A DNA stretch of 26,995 bases from JAICLV01 sp036380925 (GTDB lineage: Bacteria > Actinomycetota > Actinomycetes > Acidothermales > Acidothermaceae), in the NCBI GenBank assembly GCA_036380925.1, contig DASVDW010000023.1, forward strand, positions 1 to 26,995, given 5' to 3'. This document shows, piece by piece, positions 15,024 to 22,905 of this stretch. Every line of letters starts with the position of its first letter. Position 1 is the stretch's first letter. The notes beneath the pieces are model-generated. The model did not search any database. It worked only from the letters and a program-made list of their open reading frames with translations, and was not told the origin of the DNA. A program made the position numbers and the translations under genes.

Positions 15024-16661
15024 TTATTCGGGAATCTTGGCAAGGGGCGTCGCGACCTCGCCCCCGGTCGGGGTTGCCCCGCGGCCGAGGCCAGACTTCG
15101 TCGACAACCGCTTCTCAGGTAGCACGAAGGCAAGCACCAATCCGATCAGCACAAGCGGCACTGCCCAAAGGAATGTGCTGTTGATGGCGTGCACGTAGGC
15201 GCCGTTGAAGACATGCAGCAGTGAGTCAGGGAGCTTGTCTTTCGCCGACTCGCCCGCGGCCAGCGCACGAGCGAGCGTCGCGCGATCGGCGAGGTTGTCG
15301 GTGTGGCCGACGACGTAATTGGTGAGCAGGTTTGTGACCAGCGCGCCGAACACCGCAACGCCGATGGACGATCCCATGCTGCGGAAGAAAGCGTTTGATG
15401 AGGTGCCCACGCCAAGGTCGCGATACGGAATGGAGTTTTGGATGGCGAGCACGAGGACCTGCATCACGCAGCCCATGCCAAGGCCGATGACGAGCATCGC
15501 GCCGGCCAGCGGCAGATACGGCGTGTTCTCCTTCACGAACGTCATCAGATAGAAACCGATGGCGGTGAGCGCCATGCCGATGATCGGGAACATCTTGTAA
15601 CGCCCGATCTTCGTGATGATGCGCCCGCTGCCGATAGACGCGGTCAGCACGCCGACCATCAGCGGGAGCAACTCGAGACCGGAGATGGTCGGTGAGGCGC
15701 CGCGGACGACCTGCATGTAAAGCGGCAGGTAGACGATCGCGCCGAACATGGCGAAGCCGAGGATGAAGCCGATGACGTTGGCCACCGTGAAGACCTTGTT
15801 GCGGAACAGCCGAAGGGGCACGATCGGCTCTTCCGTGTGGCCCTCCCACAACACGAACGCGATGCCGAGCACGCCCGCCAGCACGAACAAGCCGACGATC
15901 TGCGTCGAACCCCAGCCGTAGCCGCCGTTGTGCGCCTTTCCGCCCAGCGACAGCGCGAGCAGCAACGCCGAGGTGCCGGCGACCAGGATCGCCGCGCCGA
16001 AGTAGTCGACCTTGTGATCGCGGCGGTGGAAGGGGATGTCGAGCACGATGCTCGTCACGATGAGCGCGACGACGCCGACCGGCAGGTTGATGTAGAACAC
16101 CCAGCGCCAACTCAGCTGTTCGGTGAAGAAGCCGCCGAGCAAGGGTCCGACGACGCTGGAAAGTCCGAACACCGCGCCGAAGTAACCCTGGTAACGACCG
16201 CGCTCGCGCGGACTGATGACGTCGCCGATGATGGCCAGCGCCAACGTGATGAGACCACCCGCGCCAAGACCTTGCAGCGCTCGGGTGAAGATGAGTTCGG
16301 TCATGTTCTGGCTTGCGCCGGCCAATGCGGAGCCGACCAGGAAGATGACGATCGCGACCTGGAAGATGACTTTGCGGCCGTACAGGTCGGAGATCTTCCC
16401 GTAGAGCGGCGTCGACGCGGTCGAGGTGAGCAGATAAGCCGTGACGACCCAGGCGAGATGCTCCTGGCCGCCGAGGTCGGAGGTGATGCGGGGCAGCGCG
16501 GTGGCGACGATCGTCTGGTCGAGCGCCGCGAGCAACATGCCGAGCATCAGCCCGGACAGCACCACAAGGATCTGCTTGTGGCTCATGTGAACGGGCTCCG
16601 GCAGCTCGCTGGACAGATCTTGTCCGGCGGCGGCCGCGTCGTCCGCTGATCTTTGACTCAC
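15024..16661 (-). CDS. DHA2-family (EmrB/QacA) multidrug transporter
   Basis: A 545-residue protein with about 14 hydrophobic helices, the size and shape of drug:H+ antiporter-2 transporters. Helix 1 has LAALDQTIVATALPRI (motif D1), the next loop has GKISDLYGRK (motif A), and helix 5 has VFGLSSVVGPLLGGFF (motif C). A large extracytoplasmic segment (TDNLADRATLARALAAGESAKDKLPDSL as read from the translation) lies before the last helix. It probably exports drugs or toxic metabolites. The GTG start at 16661 overlaps the marR stop by 4 bp, so translation is coupled and MarR is the likely regulator. The 62-bp gap to the convergent PHP gene is relatively AT-rich but has no clear terminator. Confidence 0.9.
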   Translation of the reverse strand: MSQRSADDAAAAGQDLSSELPEPVHMSHKQILVVLSGLMLGMLLAALDQTIVATALPRITSDLGGQEHLAWVVTAYLLTSTASTPLYGKISDLYGRKVIFQVAIVIFLVGSALAGASQNMTELIFTRALQGLGAGGLITLALAIIGDVISPRERGRYQGYFGAVFGLSSVVGPLLGGFFTEQLSWRWVFYINLPVGVVALIVTSIVLDIPFHRRDHKVDYFGAAILVAGTSALLLALSLGGKAHNGGYGWGSTQIVGLFVLAGVLGIAFVLWEGHTEEPIVPLRLFRNKVFTVANVIGFILGFAMFGAIVYLPLYMQVVRGASPTISGLELLPLMVGVLTASIGSGRIITKIGRYKMFPIIGMALTAIGFYLMTFVKENTPYLPLAGAMLVIGLGMGCVMQVLVLAIQNSIPYRDLGVGTSSNAFFRSMGSSIGVAVFGALVTNLLTNYVVGHTDNLADRATLARALAAGESAKDKLPDSLLHVFNGAYVHAINSTFLWAVPLVLIGLVLAFVLPEKRLSTKSGLGRGATPTGGEVATPLAKIPE

Positions 16662-17170
16662 TGGGCGGTCTCCTCGGGTTGCTGCGTGACGCGCGCCTCG
16701 TCGGACGAGGCGAGTTCATCTCCTAGACGGGCGAGCAATTCGGTCAGCGTCGTGACGTCTCGTTGCGGCCAGTCGCGGACCGCGCGGCCGAGCACCTCGG
16801 CCAACTCGCGCGCCACCGCCTCGACCTCGGCGCGGCCTTTGGCGCTGATCTGCAGCCTGCGGGCGCGCTTGTCGTCCGGGTCGGCGACCGCGACGGTGAA
16901 CCCGCCGTCGCACAGGGCGCGGACCTGCCGGCTGACCGTCGAGGGATCCAGCTGCACCGCGCTGGCGAGGTCGGACAGCCGCATCGGGCCTTGCTCGACC
17001 AGCTGGCCGAGCAAGACCAGGCCGGCCTTGTCGCAGCTGCTGTGCACCCGCACGCTGCGCAGCCGGTGCGCGCGGCGCACCACGGTGTACAGCGCGTCGA
17101 CCAGCGACGGAAGGGAGGTCGGCGAGCGTCGCGCGGGCGGCGCTCCCGTCGTCCTGTTTGTTTGCACCAT
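16658..17170 (-). CDS. MarR-family transcriptional regulator
   Basis: A 170-residue winged-helix regulator. The core runs LVLLGQLVEQGPMRLSDLASAVQLDPSTVSRQVRALCDGGFTVAVADPDDKRARRLQISAKGRAEVE, with DPSTVSRQVRAL the recognition helix and DPDDKRAR the wing, as expected for MarR. It is first in an operon with the DHA2 exporter, whose start it overlaps. The ATG at 17170 is annotated, but a GTG one codon later (17167) sits exactly 6 nt after the GATACT -10 box and could be the leaderless start. A TTGCA-N3-TGCAA palindrome covers the start codon, pointing to autorepression. Confidence 0.88.
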   Translation of the reverse strand: MVQTNRTTGAPPARRSPTSLPSLVDALYTVVRRAHRLRSVRVHSSCDKAGLVLLGQLVEQGPMRLSDLASAVQLDPSTVSRQVRALCDGGFTVAVADPDDKRARRLQISAKGRAEVEAVARELAEVLGRAVRDWPQRDVTTLTELLARLGDELASSDEARVTQQPEETAQ

Positions 17171-17202
17171 GCAAGTATCGGCAGCGCGCCCCCGGAACTC
17201 AA
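17162..17202 (-). promoter_or_regulatory. marR promoter and palindromic operator
   Basis: On the minus strand a -35 box TTGAGT (17202-17197), a 17-bp spacer and a -10 box GATACT (17179-17174) form a recognisable promoter. A perfect palindrome TTGCA-TGG-TGCAA (17174-17162) begins at the last base of the -10 box and covers the start codon, as expected for a MarR dimer blocking its own transcription. Confidence 0.6.
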
Positions 17203-17314
17203 ATCGATATCCGCGGCGGGATGGGCTGCGCAACTGTCCGCCCCCGTTGCGATGATTCCTGCTCCGCTCAACCGTCTTCCCCGTGATTGCCGTCCCACGC
17301 TTGAAGGAGAGCGC

Positions 17315-18157
17315 ATGTCGAAGCTGGTCGCCCAACGCGCCGGTGACCCGCGGTTCGTCGGGCCCGCGGTCGAGACCCACGGGCTGGTCAAGCACTACAA
17401 GGGCCGCGATGGCGTCGTCGAAGCTGTTCGCGGCGTCGATCTGCGGGTCGAGGCGGGCGAGATCTTCGGGTTCCTCGGTCCGAACGGCGCCGGCAAGTCG
17501 ACCACGGTCCGCATGCTCACGACGCTGCTGTCGATCACGTCCGGCACGGCGCGGGTGGCCGACGTCGACGTCGGCCGTGAGCCGGACGTCGCGCGCCGGC
17601 GGATGGGAGTCGCGCTGCAGGAGGCCGGGCTCGACCCTCGGCAGACCGGCCGCGAGCTGCTCGTCCTGCAGTGCCGGCTGTTCGCCATGAGCCCGGCCGA
17701 CGCCGCGTCAAGGGCGCAGCAGCTGCTCGAACTCGTCGACCTGGTCGAGGCGGCCGACCGCCGCATCAAGGGTTACTCGGGCGGGATGAAGCGGCGGCTC
17801 GACCTGGCCTCGGCGCTGGTGCACGAGCCGCAGGTGCTGTTCCTCGACGAGCCCACGACCGGCCTTGACCCGGCGAGCCGGCTGGTGGTGTGGGAGGAGG
17901 TGCGCCGCATCAACGGCCACGGCACGACGGTGTTCTTGACGACGCAGTACCTCGAAGAGGCCGATCAGCTGTGCGACCGGATCGCGATCATCGACGGCGG
18001 TCGCATCGTCCGCGAGGGCACGCCGGCGCAATTGAAGATCGAGTTGCAGGTCCGGCTCGGGCTCGACGAGGAGCCGAGCCTTGATGACGTTTTCCTCGAT
18101 GCGACCGGTCGCACCCGCGAGCGCGTCGCCGGCGTGGTGCGGGAGGTCGGGGCATGA
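17315..18157 (+). CDS. ABC exporter ATPase, DrrA-like with shortened C-terminus
   Basis: A 280-residue ABC ATPase. Walker A is GPNGAGKST at 55-63, the Q-loop glutamine is Q102, the signature is YSGGMKRR at 154-161, and Walker B is VLFLDEPTTG at 174-183. The YSGGMKRRLDLASALVHEPQ form is typical of DrrA-type drug/antibiotic exporters. Most DrrA proteins exceed 300 residues and carry a C-terminal beta domain between LK.EL and the final EPSLDDVFL. Here LKIELQVRLGLDE runs directly into EPSLDDVFLDATG, so that domain appears almost deleted in frame. GAAGGAGA (17303-17310) gives a good ribosome-binding site before ATG 17315. Overlaps the permease start by 4 bp (ATGA). Upstream is the divergent marR promoter, 145 bp away. 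Confidence 0.88.
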   Translation: MSKLVAQRAGDPRFVGPAVETHGLVKHYKGRDGVVEAVRGVDLRVEAGEIFGFLGPNGAGKSTTVRMLTTLLSITSGTARVADVDVGREPDVARRRMGVALQEAGLDPRQTGRELLVLQCRLFAMSPADAASRAQQLLELVDLVEAADRRIKGYSGGMKRRLDLASALVHEPQVLFLDEPTTGLDPASRLVVWEEVRRINGHGTTVFLTTQYLEEADQLCDRIAIIDGGRIVREGTPAQLKIELQVRLGLDEEPSLDDVFLDATGRTRERVAGVVREVGA

Positions 18158-18906
18158 GCTACACCTGGGTGCTCGGTCGGCGGGCGTTGCGCGAGGCGTT
18201 GCGCACGCCTGAGGCGCTGTTGCCGACGTTGTTCATTCCGATGTTCTTCCTGGTGGTCAACCTCGGCCAGGCAGGCAAGATCTTCCCGTCCACAACGGGG
18301 TTCTTGGACGGTCAGAACTACGCGGCGTTCCAGTTGCCCAGCTCGATGCTGCTGGCGGCGTCGTTCGGAACCGCGGCGCTGTTCCTCGTCGAAGACATCG
18401 AGGGCGGCTACTTCGACAAGCTGCGCAGCTCGCCGGTGCCGCGAACGTCGCTGGTGCTCGGGCGGCTGGTCGCGGAGGTGGTGAAGGGCCTCGGCATCGC
18501 CGTCGTGCTGGTGTTGCTCGCGCTGCCGTTCGGCATTCACGTGGCGAGTGGATTCGTCGGATTCTTGTTGCTGATCGCGCTGACCGCGCTGTGGGCCGTG
18601 GTGTACGTGGGGTTCATGCAGCTCATCGCGCTGAAGACGCGCAGCGCGGCGGCGACGAACTCCGGCGGGCTGATCTTCTTCCCGCTGCTGTTCTTGACGC
18701 CGAACTTCGTGCCGCGCCACATGCTCACCCGGCCGATGGAGGTCGCGGCCACCTTCAACCCGGTCACCTACGTGATGGAGGCGCTGCGGTCGCTGATCCT
18801 GCAAGACATGGTCTGGGGTCGGGTGCTCGCCGGGTTCGGCGTGGTCGGGGCGCTTGGCGTGGTGATGGTGCTGCTGAACCTGCGGATGATCCGGCACTAC
18901 GACTGA
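18154..18906 (+). CDS. ABC-2 type permease, DrrB-like
   Basis: A 250-residue inner-membrane protein with about six hydrophobic segments. The ABC-2 pattern is clear: an N-terminal amphipathic stretch (LGRRALREALRTPEALLPTLFIPMFFLVV), EDIEGGYFDKLRSSPVPRTSLVLGR as the cytoplasmic coupling region, and the late signature FLTPNFVPRHML ... VAATFNPVTYVMEALRSLI. It forms the channel of an exporter energised by the preceding ATPase, to which it is joined by a 4-bp overlap. Substrate unknown; drug or lipid-like compounds are usual for the family. Confidence 0.87.
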   Translation: MSYTWVLGRRALREALRTPEALLPTLFIPMFFLVVNLGQAGKIFPSTTGFLDGQNYAAFQLPSSMLLAASFGTAALFLVEDIEGGYFDKLRSSPVPRTSLVLGRLVAEVVKGLGIAVVLVLLALPFGIHVASGFVGFLLLIALTALWAVVYVGFMQLIALKTRSAAATNSGGLIFFPLLFLTPNFVPRHMLTRPMEVAATFNPVTYVMEALRSLILQDMVWGRVLAGFGVVGALGVVMVLLNLRMIRHYD

Positions 18907-18922
18907 CGCCGTCGTGGCGCCG

Positions 18923-18945
18923 GGCCTGCTTCACGGCCACAGGCC
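18923..18945 (+). terminator. Possible stem-loop after the ABC operon
   Basis: GGCCTG (18923-18928) and CAGGCC (18940-18945) can form a 6-bp GC-rich stem with an 11-nt loop, 16 bp after the permease stop. There is no T-run. The rest of the 202-bp gap to the convergent hydrolase gene contains only a short palindrome, GGCGTTAGAACGCC, near 19029-19042, and nothing else recognisable. Confidence 0.25.
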
Positions 18946-19108
18946 GCAGCCGCGCGGCGGGTTGAGCTCGGCGGAATGTCCATTCGCCGCCGCTGATCCA
19001 CGCGCGGTTGCGATTGGCCGGCGTTTCAGGCGTTAGAACGCCGCAACTGCACGCCAGTCGGCAGGGGCGCGGCAGGGGCGTGGCTGGTGGGTGGCGGGTG
19101 GTGCGGAC

Positions 19109-19993
19109 TCAGTCGCCGGCCACTTCCGCGTGGAAGGCGACCAGTTCCTCGGCCACCCGCTCCGGACGTTCCTCAGGTAACAGGTGCCCGGCGCCCGCCA
19201 CCGGCACCCACGCGGCCGACGGCAACTCGGCGGCCACCCGCCGTCCGTACGGGAGGCTGTGCACGCGATCCTCGGCGCCCCACAGCACCAGCGCCGGCGG
19301 CGGCGCGGCGCGCACGATGTTCCACGCCGCCTCGACCGACACCATGTCGACGGCGGTCGCGAAATGCACCAGCCCGCGCACGGCGCCCGGCGCTCGCAAT
19401 GCCGCGACGTGCCGGTCGAGCGGGCGGTCGGCCAACGCCTCGCTGCCGCGGCCGACCGCGACACCGAGCACCCGCTCCGCCAGCTGAGGGGCCAGCGGCA
19501 GCGCCCGCGCGCACAGCGATCGCACGCCCGGCACCAGCATCGGCAACGCTCCGGCGACCGGCCACGCGTCGGCGTGCAGCGGCGCGTCCAGCAGGGCCAA
19601 GCCGGCCACCTTCTCAGCGGACAGCGCCGCCAGGTGCACCGCCACCGAGCCTCCAAGGCCGTGCCCCGCCACCAGCACCTGCGAGACGTCAAGCCGCTCG
19701 AGCAAGCCCGACAGCAGGCGCGCCTGGGTGGCCAGGTCGATTCGCCGTCCGGTGCGCTCCGAGTCGCCGAGCTGCACCAAGTCGGGAGCGATGACGTACA
19801 GGTCGTCGTCCGAGGCCTTGCACATCTCCGGGGCGACCTCGCGCCACAGCTGCGACGACGTGGGGAAGCCGTGCACCAACAACACCGCGGGGCCGCCCGA
19901 CAACCCGTCGCCGCGGGTGCCCCAGGTCGTGACGTGCAGCCGGATCCCGTCGACCACCTGGTCGTGGGGCTCGGCGTCGAGGCATGAGCGCAT
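19109..19993 (-). CDS. Alpha/beta-hydrolase fold protein lacking the nucleophile
   Basis: A 294-residue protein with a clear alpha/beta-hydrolase layout: oxyanion-hole motif HGFP at 41-44, nucleophile elbow GHGLGG at 110-115, acid region WGAEDRV (D242) and histidine H270 in GAGHLLPEERPE. The elbow normally reads GHSxGG; here position 112 is glycine (codon GGC), so serine is missing, and no Asp or Cys replaces it, while the Asp and His are kept. The protein may be inactive, may act as a binding protein, or may use another chemistry. AGGATGAAG lies just before ATG 19993 as a ribosome-binding site. It is divergent from ilvA with a 61-bp gap. Confidence 0.8.
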   Translation of the reverse strand: MRSCLDAEPHDQVVDGIRLHVTTWGTRGDGLSGGPAVLLVHGFPTSSQLWREVAPEMCKASDDDLYVIAPDLVQLGDSERTGRRIDLATQARLLSGLLERLDVSQVLVAGHGLGGSVAVHLAALSAEKVAGLALLDAPLHADAWPVAGALPMLVPGVRSLCARALPLAPQLAERVLGVAVGRGSEALADRPLDRHVAALRAPGAVRGLVHFATAVDMVSVEAAWNIVRAAPPPALVLWGAEDRVHSLPYGRRVAAELPSAAWVPVAGAGHLLPEERPERVAEELVAFHAEVAGD

Positions 19994-20054
19994 GGCTTCA
20001 TCCTGGCACCCGCAACGAGCGCGGAAACCCCTTCGGGCGGGCAAGATTGGCCAC

Positions 20055-21278
20055 ATGACCGAGATCCGCGAGGCAGCGCTCACGATCGACGACGCGCGGG
20101 CCGCCGCCAGCCTGCTCGAGGGCGTCGCGCGGCGCACCCCGGTTGAGAGCTCGCGCGCGCTCGCCGCGCTGGTCGGGGGCCCGGTGAGTTTCAAGTGCGA
20201 GAACCTGCAGCGCGGCGGGTCTTTCAAGATTCGCGGCGCCTACGTCCGCATCGCGCGCTTGTCGGACGACGAACGAGCCCGCGGAGTCGTCGCCGCGAGC
20301 GCCGGCAACCACGCGCAAGGCGTCGCCCTCGCCGCCTCGCTGCTCGGCGCCCGGGCGACCGTCTACATGCCGATCGGCGCGCCGCTCCCGAAGGTCGAGG
20401 CGACCAAAGGCTACGGCGCGACGGTCGAGTTCTTCGGGCACACCGTCGACGAGGCGTTGCGGGAGGCAAAGGCGGCCGCCGAACGCACCGGCGCGGTGTT
20501 CATCCATCCCTTCGACCACCGCGACATCGTCGCCGGCCAGTCAACGGTTGGCCTGGAGATCCTCGAACAATGTCCCGATGTGCGCACGATCCTGGTCGGC
20601 GCGGGCGGCGGAGGGTTGTGCTCTGGTGTCGGGATGGTGGTGAAAACCCTTGCGCCGCAAGTGAGAGTGGTCGCGGTGCAGGCCGCCCAGGCGGCGGCGT
20701 TTCCGCCGTCGCTCGCGGCGGGGAGACCGGTGGCCCTCACCGAGATGAACACGATGGCCGACGGCATCGCGGTCGGCTGCCCAGGAGTTCTCACCTTCCA
20801 GATGGTGCAGCGGTACGTCGACAACGTGGTCACCGTGTCGGAGGAGTCGCTGTCGCGGGCGCTGTTGTTCTGTCTTGAGCGCGCGAAGCTGGTGGTCGAG
20901 CCGGCAGGCGCGGCAGGGGTCGCCGCGATCCTCGACGACGCGAAGGCGTTCGAGCCGCCGGTCGTCGCCATCTTGTCGGGCGGGAACGTCGATCCGGTGT
21001 TGCTTGTGCGGGTGCTTCGGCACGGGCTCGCGGCCGCGGGCCGCTATCTGTCGTTCCACGTTCGCATCGACGACCATCCCGGCGCGCTGGCGAAGTTGCT
21101 GCACACGCTCGCCGACGCCGGGGCGAACGTGCTTGACGTCGTCCACGAGCGCACCCGTCCGTCGTTGCACGTCGACGAGGTCGAAGTCGCTTTGCAGGTC
21201 GAGACTCGCGGGCCCGACCACTCCGACGAGGTGGTCGGGCTGCTGCGCTCACACGGGTATCGCGTCGACTTCGGCTAG
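20055..21278 (+). CDS. ilvA: Threonine ammonia-lyase (dehydratase)
   Basis: A 407-residue PLP enzyme that deaminates threonine to 2-oxobutanoate and ammonia. The PLP lysine is K58 in GGSFKIRGA; SAGNHAQGVAL follows as the substrate loop, and VGAGGGGLCSG is the phosphate-binding glycine loop. The C-terminus (about residues 330-407, RYLSFHVRIDDHPGALAKLLHTLADAGANVLDVVHERT) is a single ACT-like domain, so the layout is that of the roughly 400-residue form rather than the 500-residue two-ACT biosynthetic E. coli IlvA. Supplies isoleucine precursor or degrades threonine. No Shine-Dalgarno sequence; AAGATT lies 6 nt before the ATG. Overlaps the convergent HxlR gene by 30 bp. Confidence 0.9.
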   Translation: MTEIREAALTIDDARAAASLLEGVARRTPVESSRALAALVGGPVSFKCENLQRGGSFKIRGAYVRIARLSDDERARGVVAASAGNHAQGVALAASLLGARATVYMPIGAPLPKVEATKGYGATVEFFGHTVDEALREAKAAAERTGAVFIHPFDHRDIVAGQSTVGLEILEQCPDVRTILVGAGGGGLCSGVGMVVKTLAPQVRVVAVQAAQAAAFPPSLAAGRPVALTEMNTMADGIAVGCPGVLTFQMVQRYVDNVVTVSEESLSRALLFCLERAKLVVEPAGAAGVAAILDDAKAFEPPVVAILSGGNVDPVLLVRVLRHGLAAAGRYLSFHVRIDDHPGALAKLLHTLADAGANVLDVVHERTRPSLHVDEVEVALQVETRGPDHSDEVVGLLRSHGYRVDFG

Positions 21279-21953
21279 CCGGGGCCTCGGCACCTTGGCG
21301 AACGCGGACAGCGAAAACCACTGCGGAACGGACTTCCGCAGCTTCGGCGACCCGGCGATGTCGAGCTCGCCGGATCGCAGCGCGTCCGACCAGACCAGGT
21401 CGCCTCGCCAGATCCGCGTCATGACCCGCAGGTCGGTCGCGATGGTGACGCCGACGTCGAATCCCGGGTCGGCGTCGCACACGTCGACGTCGTCCGAGGT
21501 GATGACGAGCCACCAATCGCGCAGCTTCGTCGGCATGTCGAGGAACCGGAATTGCACAACGGTCCGCTCGCTCGGCACGGCGGCGCGGTCGACGTTGCGA
21601 TGCATGTCCCACAGCAGCAGTTTGGGATCGAGGTCTTCGTCGCCCAGCTCGCCGATCCAGCGGATTCCCCATGCGCCGAGCGCTCGGACGACCGGCGCGA
21701 GCTCTTGGCCGGCCGGCGTCAAGAGGTAGCGGACCTCCCGGCCTTCGGAGCTGCGCTCGATGACCCCGGCGCGCACCAGCTGGCTCAGCCGACGAGACAG
21801 CAGCGTCGGCGACATGCGCGGCACCCCGCGTCGAAGCTCGTTGAAGCGCGAGCTGCCGGAGACGAGCTCGCGGATGATGAGCATCGTCCAGCGTTCGTCG
21901 AGCAACTCCATCGCCTTGGCGACCGGGCAGAACTGGTGATACGTCGTCCCCAT
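21249..21953 (-). CDS. HxlR-family regulator with C-terminal ligand-like domain
   Basis: A 234-residue protein. Residues 5-100 are an HxlR winged helix: FCPVAKAMELLDERWTMLIIRELVSGSSRFNELRRGVPRMSPTLLSRRLSQLVRAGVIERSS. C9 is in the position of the single N-terminal cysteine used by redox-sensing HxlR/YodB proteins. Residues about 120-225 form an extra domain with an SCP2-like look (VVQFRFLDMP, WRGDLVWSDALRSGELDIAGSPKLRKSVPQWF), probably a small hydrophobic ligand pocket. It is divergent from a SAM methyltransferase gene, with a palindrome in the gap. TAACCT lies 6 nt before the ATG, so the mRNA is probably leaderless. The signal may be a quinone, electrophile or lipid; unproven. Confidence 0.85.
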   Translation of the reverse strand: MGTTYHQFCPVAKAMELLDERWTMLIIRELVSGSSRFNELRRGVPRMSPTLLSRRLSQLVRAGVIERSSEGREVRYLLTPAGQELAPVVRALGAWGIRWIGELGDEDLDPKLLLWDMHRNVDRAAVPSERTVVQFRFLDMPTKLRDWWLVITSDDVDVCDADPGFDVGVTIATDLRVMTRIWRGDLVWSDALRSGELDIAGSPKLRKSVPQWFSLSAFAKVPRPRLAEVDAIPV

Positions 21954-21959
21954 CCGCGC

Positions 21960-21999
21960 AGGTTACGTCGCGCGGCGGCCGCAGTACAGATCTCGTACT
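21960..21999. promoter_or_regulatory. HxlR promoter and operator-like palindrome
   Basis: AGTAC-N7-GTACT at 21983-21999 is a perfect 5-bp dyad, located where the -35 region of the HxlR gene is expected, 17 bp from its -10 box TAACCT (21965-21960, minus strand). It lies between two divergent genes, so it may control both. A second weak dyad, GTTC-TAGC-GAAC, lies nearer the methyltransferase gene at about 22033-22044. Confidence 0.5.
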
Positions 22000-22062
22000 A
22001 GTGAGACCGGGCCGTCCGCTCCTAGCGTCGCGTTCTAGCGAACTCGCGAAAAGGAGACACCG

Positions 22063-22899
22063 ATGAGCGCCACGATTGACACCGCCCGCGACAACCCCGA
22101 CGCCGCGTTGAAGGCAAAGCATCGCGCGATGTGGGCGCTTGGCGACTACCCCACGGTGGCGAGCGAGGTGATCCCCCACCTCGGCGCCGTCCTCGTCGAA
22201 GCGTGCGGCGTGCGAGCCGGGCAACGGGTGCTCGATGTCGCCGCCGGCTCGGGCAACGCGGCGATCCCGGCCGCGCTGGCCGGCGCCGACGTGGTCGCCG
22301 CGGACCTGACGCCAGAGATGTTCGACGCCGGACAACGCGCCGCCGCGGAGCACGGCGTCGACCTTGAATGGCATGAGGCGGACGTCGAAAAGCTGCCTTA
22401 CCCCGACGGCGAGTTCGACGTCGTGCTGTCGTGCGTCGGCGTGATGTTCGCGCCGCATCACCAGGAGGCGGCCGACGAGCTTGTTCGGGTCTGTCGTCCC
22501 GGCGGCACGATCGGACTGGTCAACTGGACGCCCGGTGGCTTCGTCGGCCAGATGTTCGGGGTGATGAAGCCCTACGTCGCGCCGCCGCCGCCAGGCGCCC
22601 AGCCGCCGCCGCTGTGGGGCGACGACTCGCATCTGCGCAAGTTGTTCGGCGAGCGCGTGGACGACGTGACGACGCGTGCTCAGGACGTGCACGTCGACCG
22701 GTTCGCCGCCGCCGAGGAGTTTCGCGACTACTTCAAGTCGTATTACGGGCCGACGGTCGCCGCGTACCGCGGGCTGGCCGACCAACCCGAGCGGGTCGCC
22801 GAGCTCGACCGCGAACTCGCCGAGTTGGCCCGCCGCCACGGCGCCGGGAGCGGCCCGATGGGCTGGGAGTACCTGCTGTTCAAAGCCCGCAAGCGCTGA
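22063..22899 (+). CDS. Class I SAM-dependent methyltransferase
   Basis: A 278-residue protein with the Methyltransf_11/25 fold. Motif I is VLDVAAGSGNAA at about 57-67. The acidic end of strand beta-2 follows in VVAADLTPEMFDAG, then EADVEKLPYPDGEFDVVLSCVGVMFAPHH and LVRVCRPGGTIGLVNWTPGGF as the motif III-IV region. The C-terminal part (PYVAPPPPGAQPPPLWGDD, FRDYFKSYYGPTVAAYRG) is a substrate-binding extension with a proline-rich loop. The substrate is unknown. A good Shine-Dalgarno sequence (AAAAGGAG) precedes ATG 22063. It is divergent from HxlR, which is its likely regulator, and its stop is 6 bp from the convergent hpd stop. Confidence 0.87.
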   Translation: MSATIDTARDNPDAALKAKHRAMWALGDYPTVASEVIPHLGAVLVEACGVRAGQRVLDVAAGSGNAAIPAALAGADVVAADLTPEMFDAGQRAAAEHGVDLEWHEADVEKLPYPDGEFDVVLSCVGVMFAPHHQEAADELVRVCRPGGTIGLVNWTPGGFVGQMFGVMKPYVAPPPPGAQPPPLWGDDSHLRKLFGERVDDVTTRAQDVHVDRFAAAEEFRDYFKSYYGPTVAAYRGLADQPERVAELDRELAELARRHGAGSGPMGWEYLLFKARKR

Positions 22900-22905
22900 G
22901 CGGGC

